This document shows positions 8,834 through 17,968 of a DNA stretch of 64,000 bases, in pieces (positions within the stretch are counted from its first letter, which is position 1; every line of letters begins with the position of its first letter). The translations under genes and the position numbers were made by a program. This stretch comes from a virus. Where the stretch lies: positions 1-64,000 of the IMG/VR virus record IMGVR_UViG_3300017605_000678; one strand, given 5' to 3'. The notes beneath the pieces are model-generated. The model was given only the letters and a program-made list of their open reading frames with translations. It was not told where the DNA came from and made no database searches.

Positions 8834-9442
8834 TCACTTCTTTTCGGCGGCGTAGAGGCCGGTGATGAATGCGCCGATTCCCTGGGCCACAATGGCCAGG
8901 ACGGCCACGATCTCCAGGATCGGCTGCTCCGCCAAAGGCTTTGCTGCAAAGATCGCCGCGGCCAGCATGAGGCCGCCCATGAGCGACAAGGATCCCCCCA
9001 TGGTGGTCCGCCAAGCCCGTTGGCGCAGGCCGTCGGAGAAGCCGCGCCCATACGTCGCTTTGTGGGCGCGAATCATGTTGAAGACCGCGTCATTGTCTGA
9101 ACTCGTGAAAGGTTTTTCAACGAATCCATGCGCGCCGGCCGCTACTGCTTTATCGCTCATGCATTGACCTTCCCGGCCCCTGTCGGAGCCGCTAACCGCT
9201 ATGACCACCATGCCTGGGCGCCGCTCCGTCAAATAACGGATCAAGTCGAGACCGCCCATGTCGGGCAAGTCCAGGTCTATGATCGCCGCGTCGAAATTCG
9301 CCTCGCGAACGGCCTCGAGCGCTTTCTTGCCGCTCTTCCGAACATCGACGAAGCAGGCCTTGTCCTTTCCGCCGTTCGTCAATTTTCGTTCCAGCACGTA
9401 TGAGTCGTTCACGTCGCCTTCGACGACCAGGATCGAAGTCAT
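8834..9442 (-). CDS. Phage-encoded response regulator (receiver domain) with C-terminal membrane segments
   Basis: 202 aa. Residues 1-125 form a CheY-like receiver: hydrophobic strand ILVVE with acidic E8/D10, phosphoacceptor D56 in IIDLDLPDMGG, switch S84 in VIAVSGS, and invariant K110 in FVEKPF. All phosphorylation residues are present, so it should accept phosphate from a histidine kinase. A linker is followed by two hydrophobic segments (about 150-168 and 174-197), which would anchor it in the membrane; no DNA-binding domain is present. It abuts connector genes on both sides with no gap, so it is co-transcribed with them. The function is unknown; control of host two-component signalling is possible. 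Confidence 0.85.
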   Translation of the reverse strand: MTSILVVEGDVNDSYVLERKLTNGGKDKACFVDVRKSGKKALEAVREANFDAAIIDLDLPDMGGLDLIRYLTERRPGMVVIAVSGSDRGREGQCMSDKAVAAGAHGFVEKPFTSSDNDAVFNMIRAHKATYGRGFSDGLRQRAWRTTMGGSLSLMGGLMLAAAIFAAKPLAEQPILEIVAVLAIVAQGIGAFITGLYAAEKK

Positions 9443-10012
9443 TCACGCCCTTCTGAGTTTGACGACCCCGCCCTTTGCTGAGGTCGGCTGCGAGTACTTC
9501 CACAGCGCATTCTGAACTGTGCGCGGAACCACTGGCAGCGGATCGCCCCCGCTTGCGAACTCAACCTTGACCGCCCCGGTCAACTCGACGGACTTCAGCC
9601 CGCCCTCGGCGCCGCTGGCGTCGACCGTGCGGTCCCCCTCGAGCAGGCGCATGGCCAGCTCGCACGCCGCGTCGACCACGGCCTTCGGAACCTTGTTCTC
9701 CGGCAAGTATGCTCCCTGCAGCCCGGTGCCGGCGGAGTAAATGCTCCGCTCGTCTGAATCCGGATCAGGACACTGATAGCGCGGCCACTGCAGCCCTTGG
9801 CTTTGGCTTTGCTTGTAACCGTAGAATTGAAACTCCGAATCGATCAGGCGCGACGCCTGGACGAGCGCGGCCGTCTTTTGCGTGCTGTTGGCCGCTGTCC
9901 ACTTCGTGGAATACAGATTGGCATCCGCGAAGGCGTCGCCGTCGGCCACGCTCGCGTAACTGTTCGCGTTCGGGTTGGCCGATCCGTCTTCTTTGATCAG
10001 TGTCAGCGCCAT
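9443..10012 (-). CDS. Head-tail adaptor protein (DnaT-like / gp6-like)
   Basis: 189 aa. It starts MALTLIKEDGSANPNANSYASVADGDAFADAN, the signature of phage proteins labelled 'putative DnaT-like ssDNA-binding' in databases but located in head-tail connector blocks. The helical middle 'KTAALVQASRLID..F.FYGYK' and 'VVDAACELAMRLLEG' fit a gp6-like adaptor. Assigned by motif and location; no DnaT activity is implied. Confidence 0.85.
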   Translation of the reverse strand: MALTLIKEDGSANPNANSYASVADGDAFADANLYSTKWTAANSTQKTAALVQASRLIDSEFQFYGYKQSQSQGLQWPRYQCPDPDSDERSIYSAGTGLQGAYLPENKVPKAVVDAACELAMRLLEGDRTVDASGAEGGLKSVELTGAVKVEFASGGDPLPVVPRTVQNALWKYSQPTSAKGGVVKLRRA

Positions 10013-10015
10013 TTG

Positions 10016-10432
10016 TCAGGGCACGAAGTAAGTTATCTGTTTCGGCGTAATGCAAAAAGTCTCGCCGTAGTCGTTGACGGCCGAGATGACGACCCGGTAG
10101 TTGCCGGGCAGCACGCCGGTCAGATTCAAACCCGTCGTGAGCGTGCCGTCGAGGTCGATCGTCGGATCAAACGGATTCAGCTGGACCAGCTCCAGCGGAA
10201 CGCCGGGCGCGCTCGAGCCCGCGTAAACGTAAATGAACGTCGGCTTTTGAAACGGGTTGCCGTAGTCCTTGATCGTGTAGCCAATCGAGAGCACGCCGCC
10301 CGCAATGAACTTCGCAAACATGCCCTCGGGCGGGTGCGGCGCCAGCTTCAGGTGTTGCGGCGCCTGGGGCGGGCCCTTGCGGTGAACGTCGGCAATGACC
10401 TCCCGGATCCCCTGCTCAATCCATCCTTGCAT
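10016..10432 (-). CDS. Unknown beta-sandwich protein of connector region
   Basis: 138 aa from ATG 10432; the frame stays open upstream and encodes a hydrophobic stretch (FALCLLIFLA), so a longer membrane or signal version starting inside the previous small gene is possible. The C-terminal 80 residues are Ig/fibronectin-like ('PTFIYVYAG', 'LPGNYRVVISAVNDYGE'). No enzymatic motif. It sits 12 bases after a tiny basic gene. Confidence 0.65.
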   Translation of the reverse strand: MQGWIEQGIREVIADVHRKGPPQAPQHLKLAPHPPEGMFAKFIAGGVLSIGYTIKDYGNPFQKPTFIYVYAGSSAPGVPLELVQLNPFDPTIDLDGTLTTGLNLTGVLPGNYRVVISAVNDYGETFCITPKQITYFVP

Positions 10433-10443
10433 GGCCAGAAAGA

Positions 10444-10551
10444 TCAGTAAACAGAGCGCGAACCGGAACGGGCCCGGCGGGCGGTAGCCTTGGGGCGTTT
10501 GGTTCCCACAGTCCGGACCGATTTCTTGGTCTTCTTTTTTTTCTTGTTCAT
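10444..10551 (-). CDS. Tiny lysine/arginine-rich protein
   Basis: 35 aa, starting MNKKKKKTKKSVRT and strongly basic throughout. Its ATG overlaps the TGA of the membrane gene upstream (ATGA at 10548-10551). That overlap and the extreme composition are the support. Nucleic acid binding or membrane-surface binding is inference. Confidence 0.55.
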   Translation of the reverse strand: MNKKKKKTKKSVRTVGTKRPKATARRARSGSRSVY

Positions 10552-10919
10552 GGCGTTTTGGTTTTGTCTCCGGCCCCAGGAGCGGGATCGGCAGAATCGC
10601 GAAGGAGCGGAACATACTTTTCTAGCCTCCACAAGACGGTGTTGTGAGCAGTCCAGGCGACGAAGGCAATACACAGCCCCCACATCGCGAGGATCACTTG
10701 CGGGTTGCGTTGCGTGGGATCGACCTTGCCGACGTCCCCGATCAGAAGGTTCAGTCCAGAGCCGGCGCCCAGGACGGCCAGCGGGATAAAGCGGTTTGGG
10801 AAGGCTGAGATCTTGAGCGCCCAGCCCAAGACGATCAGCACGAAAAAAAGCAGCACGGCCGATGGCCAACACTGCATTTGCTCAACGAAGGCGTGGACGA
10901 AGTCGGTGATGTCTTTCAT
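10548..10919 (-). CDS. Holin-like membrane protein
   Basis: 123 aa with three hydrophobic segments (about 20-38 'VLLFFVLIVLGWAL', 43-60, and 75-92 'VILAMWGLCIAFVAW') and a charged C-terminal tail, the size and layout of several holin families. No endolysin is next to it, so the holin label rests on topology only. Its start overlaps the preceding secreted-protein gene by four bases. Confidence 0.6.
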   Translation of the reverse strand: MKDITDFVHAFVEQMQCWPSAVLLFFVLIVLGWALKISAFPNRFIPLAVLGAGSGLNLLIGDVGKVDPTQRNPQVILAMWGLCIAFVAWTAHNTVLWRLEKYVPLLRDSADPAPGAGDKTKTP

Positions 10920-12970
10920 GGATGAGCAATGATCCCTTGGCTGCGCCCGCTCTTTCCGCGAAAGCGAACCTCAGCCGGCGGAGGAGGATTGGGCGGAGCG
11001 GTCACGCCGGCGGCGTCGTCTCGGCCCGGGAACGGATACGGAGGAACCGAAAGCACGCCCGGCGGGTTCACGAAATAAGTAATCCCTAGCTTTATGTAAT
11101 CCGAGTCGACCAGTCCACCCACGCCCTCGGAACCGCCGCCGGTCCCTCCGATCAGCGGGTCGATCGTGATCCCGTTGACCGTGTTTCGGAAATGATAACT
11201 GTTCGTATGGATCTCGGCTCCGCCGTTCTGGAAATACTGGCCTTCGTCCTGATTGGCGATCCGCAGCTGGGTGCTCCGCGTCGCGTCGCCCCCAATGAGT
11301 CCAGTCACCACGTTGCTATAACAGAGAGCCGTCCCGCCGCGCTGATCGAGCAGCCAGCTCCAGGAGGCCCCGGAAGAAAAGTTCCATTGATTGCTCGCCA
11401 GGATCGTCCCGATCACGCCGCGCGTTCCAGTCGTTGGCCCGTGCTCGTCGGCGATCGGTCCCACGTCCAGCCCGGAGCCAGTGAAGTCCCCGCGGCAATG
11501 GCGGATCATCCAGATTCCGCCCTGCTCTGAACTCACGATCACGGCGATTGGATTGACCGCGACGTTCGCCGAGACAATGCAGTCCTCCAACACCACGAAG
11601 TTGGTCGAACTCGACACAAAAGGGTAGTAGCTCGTGTAATGCTGGCCATCCGTTGCCGCGTCTCCCTGGGCTCGGAAAGCGTAATCCCCGTTGGCAAAAG
11701 AGGATTTATAGATCACGCCGAACGGCCCCTTGCAATAGACCATCCCGTTAATGAATTGGCAGTTGTGGATCCTGAACCAGTCGCCTCCGGGCGCCATGTT
11801 CAAGTGAACATTATGAATGCTCCCGTCCGCGTGATTGTCAGAAGTTCCAACGAAGCGCACGCCGTCGAACTCGATCGCAGGCGCGCTGATCGTGCTTTGG
11901 CTCACCACGCCGTCTCCAGTAGTCGTGATCGTCGTGAAGTTTGTCCCGCGCGGCGCCGAGATGTGAAGGAGCGACTTATTGAACGTCACCCCGCTGCTCC
12001 AGGTCGCGCTGCCGGCCGGCAGCCAGATCGTTTCTCCGCCCGCGGTCGCCGCCGTCACTGCTGCTTGCACGTCTGCGGTTGCCAGCGAGGCGGCGCGCCA
12101 GATCGAGCCAGGGAACATCGGGAAGTTTGCGCCCGTGTCGTCAATCACGACGTTGTCGATCCAGTGGAAAGAGTTTGGCGGCGCCAGCTGGTGCGCGTCA
12201 TAGCGGCCGATTGTCAGATCCGCACAAGTCACGTTCGCGATCTGGAGAGTCACGCGCGACCCAATAATGGTCCAGGTCGAGGGCTCCCAAACTTCCATAC
12301 TGGCCGTGAGCGCGGCCTTGTCCCAAAGGCAAGTTACCCAGTAAAGGTGGTCCCGAGCCAGCACTCCGACCGTTGAAGTGAGACTTGGGCCGTTGCCGCC
12401 CACTTCAAGGTTGACCTCGATTCCTCCTGAGATGTTGTAAAACTGGAAGCCGGCATACTGGCCGCCCCCGGTCACTTCCTCAGCGAACACCAGATCGTAA
12501 GACTGTCCGTCCGGGCTCCAGTTCCCGACCTTCACGTAAAAGCCCCAGCTGACCTTGGCCTTTGCTCCGCCATTGAAAGAGTATTGCATGGTCTCTTCCG
12601 TCTGCCCCGTGTTCGCGCAGCATGTAGAATCGTCCATCTTGAGCGACCGCTTTGATCCGTCGTCGAGCACGAGCGTTCCGTTGGGCAGCCGCGTGCGCCA
12701 CATCCGCGCCGCGATCGGGTTGTCTAGCGTCATGTGACCGCCGTGCGTCGCCCGCTTGAGCGTCCAGGTACCGGCCGCGCTGCTCTGGGTGAATCCGTCC
12801 CAGATCTGGGCGGCCGTCGGCGTGCCGGAAGTCGGATCGACCACGTCGCCGACGTTTCCATTTTCGAAGCGGATCACGGTCTGAATTCGCGCGCTCGAAT
12901 TAAGCGGAGCGGCCGCACGGACGGAGCCGGCGGCCAGGAGGAGAGCCAGGAGGGCAAAAAGGATCTTCAT
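10916..12970 (-). CDS. Secreted tail-spike-like protein: signal peptide, lectin-like domain, beta-helix
   Basis: 684 aa. A textbook Sec signal peptide opens the protein (MKILFALLALLLAAGSVRAAA). Residues of about 25-280 resemble a concanavalin/LamG beta-sandwich ('WTLKRATHGGHM', 'YSFNGGAKAKVSWGFYVKVGNW', 'FHWIDNVVIDDTGA'). About 285-630 resembles a parallel beta-helix with short strands ('IEFDGVRFVGTSDN', 'FRIHNCQFINGMVY', 'FVVLEDCIVSANVA'), as in tail spikes and pectate-lyase folds. The C terminus is Pro/Arg-rich. Virion proteins normally lack signal peptides, so export is notable. It overlaps the next upstream gene by four bases. Confidence 0.8.
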   Translation of the reverse strand: MKILFALLALLLAAGSVRAAAPLNSSARIQTVIRFENGNVGDVVDPTSGTPTAAQIWDGFTQSSAAGTWTLKRATHGGHMTLDNPIAARMWRTRLPNGTLVLDDGSKRSLKMDDSTCCANTGQTEETMQYSFNGGAKAKVSWGFYVKVGNWSPDGQSYDLVFAEEVTGGGQYAGFQFYNISGGIEVNLEVGGNGPSLTSTVGVLARDHLYWVTCLWDKAALTASMEVWEPSTWTIIGSRVTLQIANVTCADLTIGRYDAHQLAPPNSFHWIDNVVIDDTGANFPMFPGSIWRAASLATADVQAAVTAATAGGETIWLPAGSATWSSGVTFNKSLLHISAPRGTNFTTITTTGDGVVSQSTISAPAIEFDGVRFVGTSDNHADGSIHNVHLNMAPGGDWFRIHNCQFINGMVYCKGPFGVIYKSSFANGDYAFRAQGDAATDGQHYTSYYPFVSSSTNFVVLEDCIVSANVAVNPIAVIVSSEQGGIWMIRHCRGDFTGSGLDVGPIADEHGPTTGTRGVIGTILASNQWNFSSGASWSWLLDQRGGTALCYSNVVTGLIGGDATRSTQLRIANQDEGQYFQNGGAEIHTNSYHFRNTVNGITIDPLIGGTGGGSEGVGGLVDSDYIKLGITYFVNPPGVLSVPPYPFPGRDDAAGVTAPPNPPPPAEVRFRGKSGRSQGIIAHP

Positions 12971-13563
12971 TTCCGGAAAAGTAGAAAAGGCGAGAGCGGT
13001 CTTGGCTCCTGGGGCTTCATGTAGCGCATTGGCTCAACGGGGTGCGGCGCCCAGGCGAGTGTTACGGTCCCGGTCGGGCCGGCGCCCACGAGGATCAGGT
13101 CGGCCTTCGTCCAGTCCGTCACGCTGCGCGAGACGAGCGCCACGCCCGGCACTGGCACGGTGATCGCGCCCAGCTGGACGGCCCGAGGCGCCACGGGCTC
13201 GGGCGCCACTTGGAAGAGGACCCAATTGGTCAACGGCGATTCCTGGACCGCGTTCGTGCTCGTCACGGTGATCCAGTGACTCGATGCCAAGTCCCAATTG
13301 GTCAGCGTCACGCCAAGCGATTGGAAGACAAAACCGCCATTCGTGAACGTCTGGATGTTCGTCGAGGCAATGGCCCGCAGGAACACGCCCGAAACGGCGT
13401 TGCTCTCGTAAACCGTGTAGCCCGTCGGCACCATGATCCCGGGCCCGCGCGGGGGCGCGTTCCAATACAGGATCAGCTGGCCAGGGACGGGCGCGGCCGC
13501 CGTCGTGAGGAGGAGGGTTTGCGCGAGTCCAACGACGGCCACGCCGAAGAGTTTCTTGATCAT
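12967..13563 (-). CDS. Secreted fibronectin-III-like protein
   Basis: 198 aa. Signal peptide MIKKLFGVAVVGLAQTLLLT, then an FN3-like domain ('LILYWNAP', 'GYTVYESNAVSGVF', 'WITVTSTNAVQESPLTN') and a second beta region. FN3 domains commonly mediate carbohydrate or protein contacts on virions and secreted proteins. It is coupled to genes on both sides by ATGA overlaps (12967-12970 and 13560-13563). The start was chosen for the signal peptide and the overlap. Confidence 0.75.
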   Translation of the reverse strand: MIKKLFGVAVVGLAQTLLLTTAAAPVPGQLILYWNAPPRGPGIMVPTGYTVYESNAVSGVFLRAIASTNIQTFTNGGFVFQSLGVTLTNWDLASSHWITVTSTNAVQESPLTNWVLFQVAPEPVAPRAVQLGAITVPVPGVALVSRSVTDWTKADLILVGAGPTGTVTLAWAPHPVEPMRYMKPQEPRPLSPFLLFRK

Positions 13564-14339
13564 GATGGGTTGCTCCCGAGGTCGCCCGTGTTGCCCAGGC
13601 GGATCTTGTCGTAAACGATCTTCCCGCTGCCAGAGTTTCCGAACGCGTCGAGGATCTCGATCTTGTCGATCGTTCGCTGCCCCGTGCCCGTCGCCGCCTT
13701 GGCGTGGTTGTTCGAGCCGTCCGCCGGCTTGGTCGCGCTCGTGTTGAACCAAATCTCGGAAATGTCCTCGCCCGCATTGGCGCCTTGCTTGTAGTGGAAC
13801 CAAAGATGGTAGGTCGTGTCCGGCGAGACCGTCGCTACTGTCGAAACGAGCGGGCTCCCGCCGTCTCCGTACACGCGAAAAAGGTTCCCGTTCAGATCCA
13901 CCGTGAAAGCCGGGTTTCCGCTGGAGTCGAGCAGCTCGAGCAAGGTCGTTCCGCCGTCCGCAATGGTCACGAAGCGGATCATCATGTAACCCCAGACTTC
14001 CGGATTGTTGCCGAGGCTGCTCTTCGTGACGATCGAGTTATTCGCAGCCGGCATGCTCAAACTTTGGCTGCCAGCCAGCGGCGCCGGCGCCGCCGTGTCG
14101 TCCCAATTGGCCGCTCCGGCATCCAGCGTCCAGCCGCTGGGCGTGCCCGTGCCCTCGGCGTCCTCGCTCACGAGGTTTGCCGTCCCGTTGCCGCCGCCTC
14201 CGCCCGTGGGCGCGGCGCCTGGGCTCGGCAAGAGACGATTGATAAAGAGGCCGCCCGATCCCGCGGCAGCTCCGCGCACGCGCTGGAGAGGAACGAGCGC
14301 AAAAGCCAAGAGAAGGGCGGCGAAAAGTAGGCGATTCAT
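13560..14339 (-). CDS. Secreted lectin-like (concanavalin fold) protein
   Basis: 259 aa. Signal peptide MNRLLFAALLLAFALVPLQ. The mature protein resembles a LamG/polysaccharide-lyase-like jelly roll: 'SEDAEGTGTPSGWTL', 'VWGYMMIRFVTIADGGTTLLELLDSSG', 'TYHLWFHYKQGANAG', 'DKIRLGNTGD'. Carbohydrate binding at the cell surface is the likely role (inference). It starts four bases after the long fibre gene ends and overlaps the FN3-like gene. Confidence 0.75.
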   Translation of the reverse strand: MNRLLFAALLLAFALVPLQRVRGAAAGSGGLFINRLLPSPGAAPTGGGGGNGTANLVSEDAEGTGTPSGWTLDAGAANWDDTAAPAPLAGSQSLSMPAANNSIVTKSSLGNNPEVWGYMMIRFVTIADGGTTLLELLDSSGNPAFTVDLNGNLFRVYGDGGSPLVSTVATVSPDTTYHLWFHYKQGANAGEDISEIWFNTSATKPADGSNNHAKAATGTGQRTIDKIEILDAFGNSGSGKIVYDKIRLGNTGDLGSNPS

Positions 14340-14343
14340 ACGA

Positions 14344-17300
14344 TCAGAATTTTCGGACTTCGACCTTGAAGGTTCCACTGGCCGGATTCTGTGACGCGGC
14401 CACCGGGATGAAGCGTACCCAGACAAAATCGTTGCTCGCCCAGGCCATATACGACCCAAGGATCGGCATCACGGCCACGGGCGGAACGCCGAGCACGACC
14501 GGATCCCCGGGCAGAGCGCCAGTGACGGCGATCGATAGATCGGCCACAGCTCCGGAGCTTGTGATCGGGAAGTCGAGCGCCGCGGAGGCCGTCAAGTTGG
14601 TTGTGGTCAGCAGCAGGGTTGCCGAGGCCGTCGCCGTGTTTGTCACGATCGCCAGCCCAGGATTCACTTGCAGCGCCAAGTCCGGGATCGCCTCCTCCCA
14701 GGCGTTGGTCCACGTTCCGCGCTTGACGAAATGGTAGCGGCTGACCGCGTTCGTGGGAACGAGCGCTTGCGTGAGCGGATGATTGATCCAGGAGGCCGCC
14801 GCGATCGGCTGCCAGACAACGGCGTTCTGCCCGCTGTTCGTGATTTCAAGGGTTACGTCCACGTTGGGCGAAAAGTTGGTCAGGACGATCGTCGTATTGG
14901 CCGAAATGGCGATTGAGTAAAAGTTGTTCGTGCCGTTCAGCTGAACGACGTTCGCATCGTTCTGCGGCGTGACGACCTTGTTACTGATCGCGCCGTCGGC
15001 GAAGAACCAGCCCTCGTTGAAAATGTTAGTGACCAGCGCATTGGCCTTGATGTTCGTTTGGCTGCCGCTGGCGTCGAACTGGTTCAAGTTGAACGGACCG
15101 CCGCCACCGCCGCCTCCGCCGCTGCTGGCAATTGTCGCCGTGCCCGCGGCCGTGTTAGTCGTGATCGTGATGTTCGGTCCGGCCACGAGCGCCAGACTCG
15201 GAGTCGCCTCTTCCCAGGCATTGGTCCACGTCCCACGCTTCACGAAGTGATAAAAGCTGGTCGCGTTCGTAGGAACGCTTGCCTGCGCGTTCGGATGAGT
15301 CACCCAGGAGGAGGCGCCGATCGGCTGCCACGTCACGACAAATTGCCCTGAATTTGTGATCTCCAGGTAGAGATCTACGTTTGGCGACAGATTGGTCAGG
15401 ACGATCGTCGCGTCGGCTCCCAGCACGATCCGCCAGTTCTGATTCGTCCCATTGACCTGATACACGCTCCCGTTGAGCGTCGGCAGAAAGAGAGAATTGC
15501 TCAGCGCGCCGTCGAGCGTGATGAATCCGGCATTGTGAATGTTCGTGAGCAGCGGGCCGTTGCGGATGTTGGTCAAGCTGCCGGATCCGTCGAAGACGTC
15601 GGTATTGAACGAGCCCCCGCCGCCTCCGCCTCCGCCCGTGGCCCACTTAATGCCGGCCGGTTGCGTTGAGTCCGCTTGCAACGTCGTTCCATTGGCGCCC
15701 ACGGCCACGCGGACCAAATGCGCGCCGTCATAGGCGAAGAGGTCGCCCTTGGAAAGTCCGCTGAGGGCCGCCATGTCCTGCAGGATCATCGCGTCGGCGC
15801 TCATGTTCCAACCGTAAATCGTGCCGGACAGCTGCGCGAAGCGGAACCACGTAACATAGTTAGGCGTCTGATTCGCTTGGCCAGGATCGACTTGGTTCGT
15901 TGCCGTCACCCACTTGATCCCGCTCGGCCACGTCACGCTTCGGCCGCCCGTGCCGTCCTGGACGAGGAGAACATCGATCTGCTTGCCATTGCCGGCGTTG
16001 TTGAAAGTAAAGGTCGTGTTCACCCCAAGCGTTTTCGACCGCATGCTCGAGAGCGCCCAATCGATCGCAGTGCCCGAGATCGCCGCCTCTTGCCGATTGA
16101 TCGGCCCGGAGAAAGTCTGCTCGAGCGAGAAGTTGTTTGCAGCATCCTGATAGGCCGTCGCCGCCGCCACGTTCCCGCGGGCAAGGATCCCGCTCACGGC
16201 GTTTGCGCTCGAAAGATCGATCGCGCCCCATGCCAGGGCGGAGGCCGCTCGGCGCAGCACTTGACCGTCCGCGCTCGAGGACATGTCTCCAGGCACTCCG
16301 GTCGAATTGGCCGCCCGACCGATCACGGAGAGCGCCGCGGAGTTTCGCAGCTTCGTGTCCGTCACGACGCCGGTATCAATCGTAAAGATCGTTCCGGAAC
16401 TTGAAACCGTGATGTCTGTCTTGTCGCCGTCCGTGAGCGTGCCGGCGTTCACCCAGCTCACGTCCGCCCCCGTGCCGCCAGAGCGCAGCAGTTGGCCGAG
16501 CGTGCCCGGCCCCAGGGCGGTCCAGCCGGAGGCGCCGCGGAAGAGGACCGTGCCCTGGGCGCTCCCGGCCCAGTCGAGCAGCTGCGAGAGCGTGACCTCC
16601 TCAGTCACGCCGGCGGCCGCCGTGTTGCGGCCCAAGACGCGCTGGCTAGCCGAAATGTTCTGCAGCTTGGAATAGCTCACGACGCCCGGATCGATCACCC
16701 AGGTCGCCCCGCCGCCGCTGACCGTGATGTCGGTCTTGTCGCCGTCCGTCACTCCGGCGCCCGAGGCCCAGCTCGGGTCCGCGCCGGCGCCGCCCGTGCG
16801 CAGGAAGTTTCCAGCCGTGCCCGGCGCCAATGCCACCCAGCCACCCAGGCCGCGGTAGAGCACGCTTCCGCGCACGCTGGAAAGCCATTCCAGCAGCTGG
16901 CCAGGGTTGAGCGCCTCTGGCGGCCCGCTGCCGGCCGTCTGGCGCCCGAGGAACGTCTGGTTGGCAATGTTCGCGATCTTGCCCAGGCTCACGGCGCCGG
17001 CGTCAATCGTCCACGTCGCGCCGCCTCCTGAAACCGTTATGTCGGTCTTGTCGCCGTCCGTCACGGGCGAGACGGTCAAGGGCACAATGTTTGCCGAGGC
17101 GTCGAATCCAAGCACCTTGCCGGCGGCCCATGACGTCGCCGGCCAGTTGAAGAGCGTGGTCGGCGCAATCACAAACTGCTCGAAAATCTGCGCGTTCGTG
17201 AGGTTCACCCCGTTCTTGAGCGAGATCAGGCCCATAGTCGGTCCGAATCCAAGCGGAGAATAGAATTGGTCGGAGTTCAGCATTGTCCACTGGATCCCGA

Positions 17301-17907
17301 CCTCTGTGCCCTGCAAGAACCAACCGTTGTGGTTGGCCGGCGGGTCCAGAGTCTCCCAGACGACGCCGTCGGAGAACAGGACGGAGCCCGCGGGCGCCTT
17401 GGCCCCAGTGAGCGAGTAAATCATGTTTAGGATATCGGAGGCAGCGATTGCCTCAGGGGCGCCAGTGCCGACCGAATAGCGGCCGAGGATCGTATTGCGC
17501 GCTTGGCTTTGCATTTTGGCCAGCGTCACGGCCGAGTTATTGATCGTCCAGGTCGAGCCGCCTCCGCTGACCGTGATGTCGGTCTTGTTTCCGTCCGAGA
17601 CGCCGCCGCCGGTGCCCACCCCGCCGTGCGTTTCCCATCCGGTCGTCGTGGCCGTGCCGTTTGTCTTCACGAAGAGCGTTCCAGCGCCCACGCTATTGGT
17701 CCGGATCCAGATGTCGCCAACGGAGCCGCTGATCGCGCCCTCGGGCGCCACGTTGCCGGCTTGAATCGTCCCGGGCTTGCCCAGCTTGACCGAAAGGTTG
17801 GCGTCGGAGTTTGTCGTGTTCCGGTTCTTGAGGATGGGCGGCCCGAACTGGGCCGCGGCCGGAAAGCAGATCGAAAGGAGGAGCGCGAGGCGCAAGATCG
17901 TCTTCAT
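14344..17907 (-). CDS. Very long secreted repeat-rich tail fibre
   Basis: 1187 aa. Signal peptide MKTILRLALLLSICFPAAA. The middle contains at least four modules of the phage-fibre repeat 'DG(D/N)KTDITVSGGG..WTID..(A/V)V' spaced by 60-100 residues, each followed by 'LGR....G.PE'. A capsid-proximal-type 'AWNMSADAMILQDMAALSGLSKGD' segment follows. The C-terminal third holds two copies of a domain of about 150 aa with 'NLSPNVDLYLEITNSGQ' and 'FVKRGTWTNAWEEA', each after a poly-Gly linker. The ATG at 17907 was chosen because the upstream frame is an Arg-rich artefact; GAACGAAATAAC precedes it. Confidence 0.88.
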   Translation of the reverse strand: MKTILRLALLLSICFPAAAQFGPPILKNRNTTNSDANLSVKLGKPGTIQAGNVAPEGAISGSVGDIWIRTNSVGAGTLFVKTNGTATTTGWETHGGVGTGGGVSDGNKTDITVSGGGSTWTINNSAVTLAKMQSQARNTILGRYSVGTGAPEAIAASDILNMIYSLTGAKAPAGSVLFSDGVVWETLDPPANHNGWFLQGTEVGIQWTMLNSDQFYSPLGFGPTMGLISLKNGVNLTNAQIFEQFVIAPTTLFNWPATSWAAGKVLGFDASANIVPLTVSPVTDGDKTDITVSGGGATWTIDAGAVSLGKIANIANQTFLGRQTAGSGPPEALNPGQLLEWLSSVRGSVLYRGLGGWVALAPGTAGNFLRTGGAGADPSWASGAGVTDGDKTDITVSGGGATWVIDPGVVSYSKLQNISASQRVLGRNTAAAGVTEEVTLSQLLDWAGSAQGTVLFRGASGWTALGPGTLGQLLRSGGTGADVSWVNAGTLTDGDKTDITVSSSGTIFTIDTGVVTDTKLRNSAALSVIGRAANSTGVPGDMSSSADGQVLRRAASALAWGAIDLSSANAVSGILARGNVAAATAYQDAANNFSLEQTFSGPINRQEAAISGTAIDWALSSMRSKTLGVNTTFTFNNAGNGKQIDVLLVQDGTGGRSVTWPSGIKWVTATNQVDPGQANQTPNYVTWFRFAQLSGTIYGWNMSADAMILQDMAALSGLSKGDLFAYDGAHLVRVAVGANGTTLQADSTQPAGIKWATGGGGGGGGSFNTDVFDGSGSLTNIRNGPLLTNIHNAGFITLDGALSNSLFLPTLNGSVYQVNGTNQNWRIVLGADATIVLTNLSPNVDLYLEITNSGQFVVTWQPIGASSWVTHPNAQASVPTNATSFYHFVKRGTWTNAWEEATPSLALVAGPNITITTNTAAGTATIASSGGGGGGGGPFNLNQFDASGSQTNIKANALVTNIFNEGWFFADGAISNKVVTPQNDANVVQLNGTNNFYSIAISANTTIVLTNFSPNVDVTLEITNSGQNAVVWQPIAAASWINHPLTQALVPTNAVSRYHFVKRGTWTNAWEEAIPDLALQVNPGLAIVTNTATASATLLLTTTNLTASAALDFPITSSGAVADLSIAVTGALPGDPVVLGVPPVAVMPILGSYMAWASNDFVWVRFIPVAASQNPASGTFKVEVRKF

Positions 17908-17968
17908 GTTATTTCGTTCGGCCGGTCCAGAGCGGAGCGCGCTCCCGGCCCAGCGCGCGCAAAAAGAA

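Noticed and set aside
9443-10012. DnaT-type primosomal protein
   Set aside because: The database-style label exists for this family, but location in the connector block indicates a head-tail adaptor.
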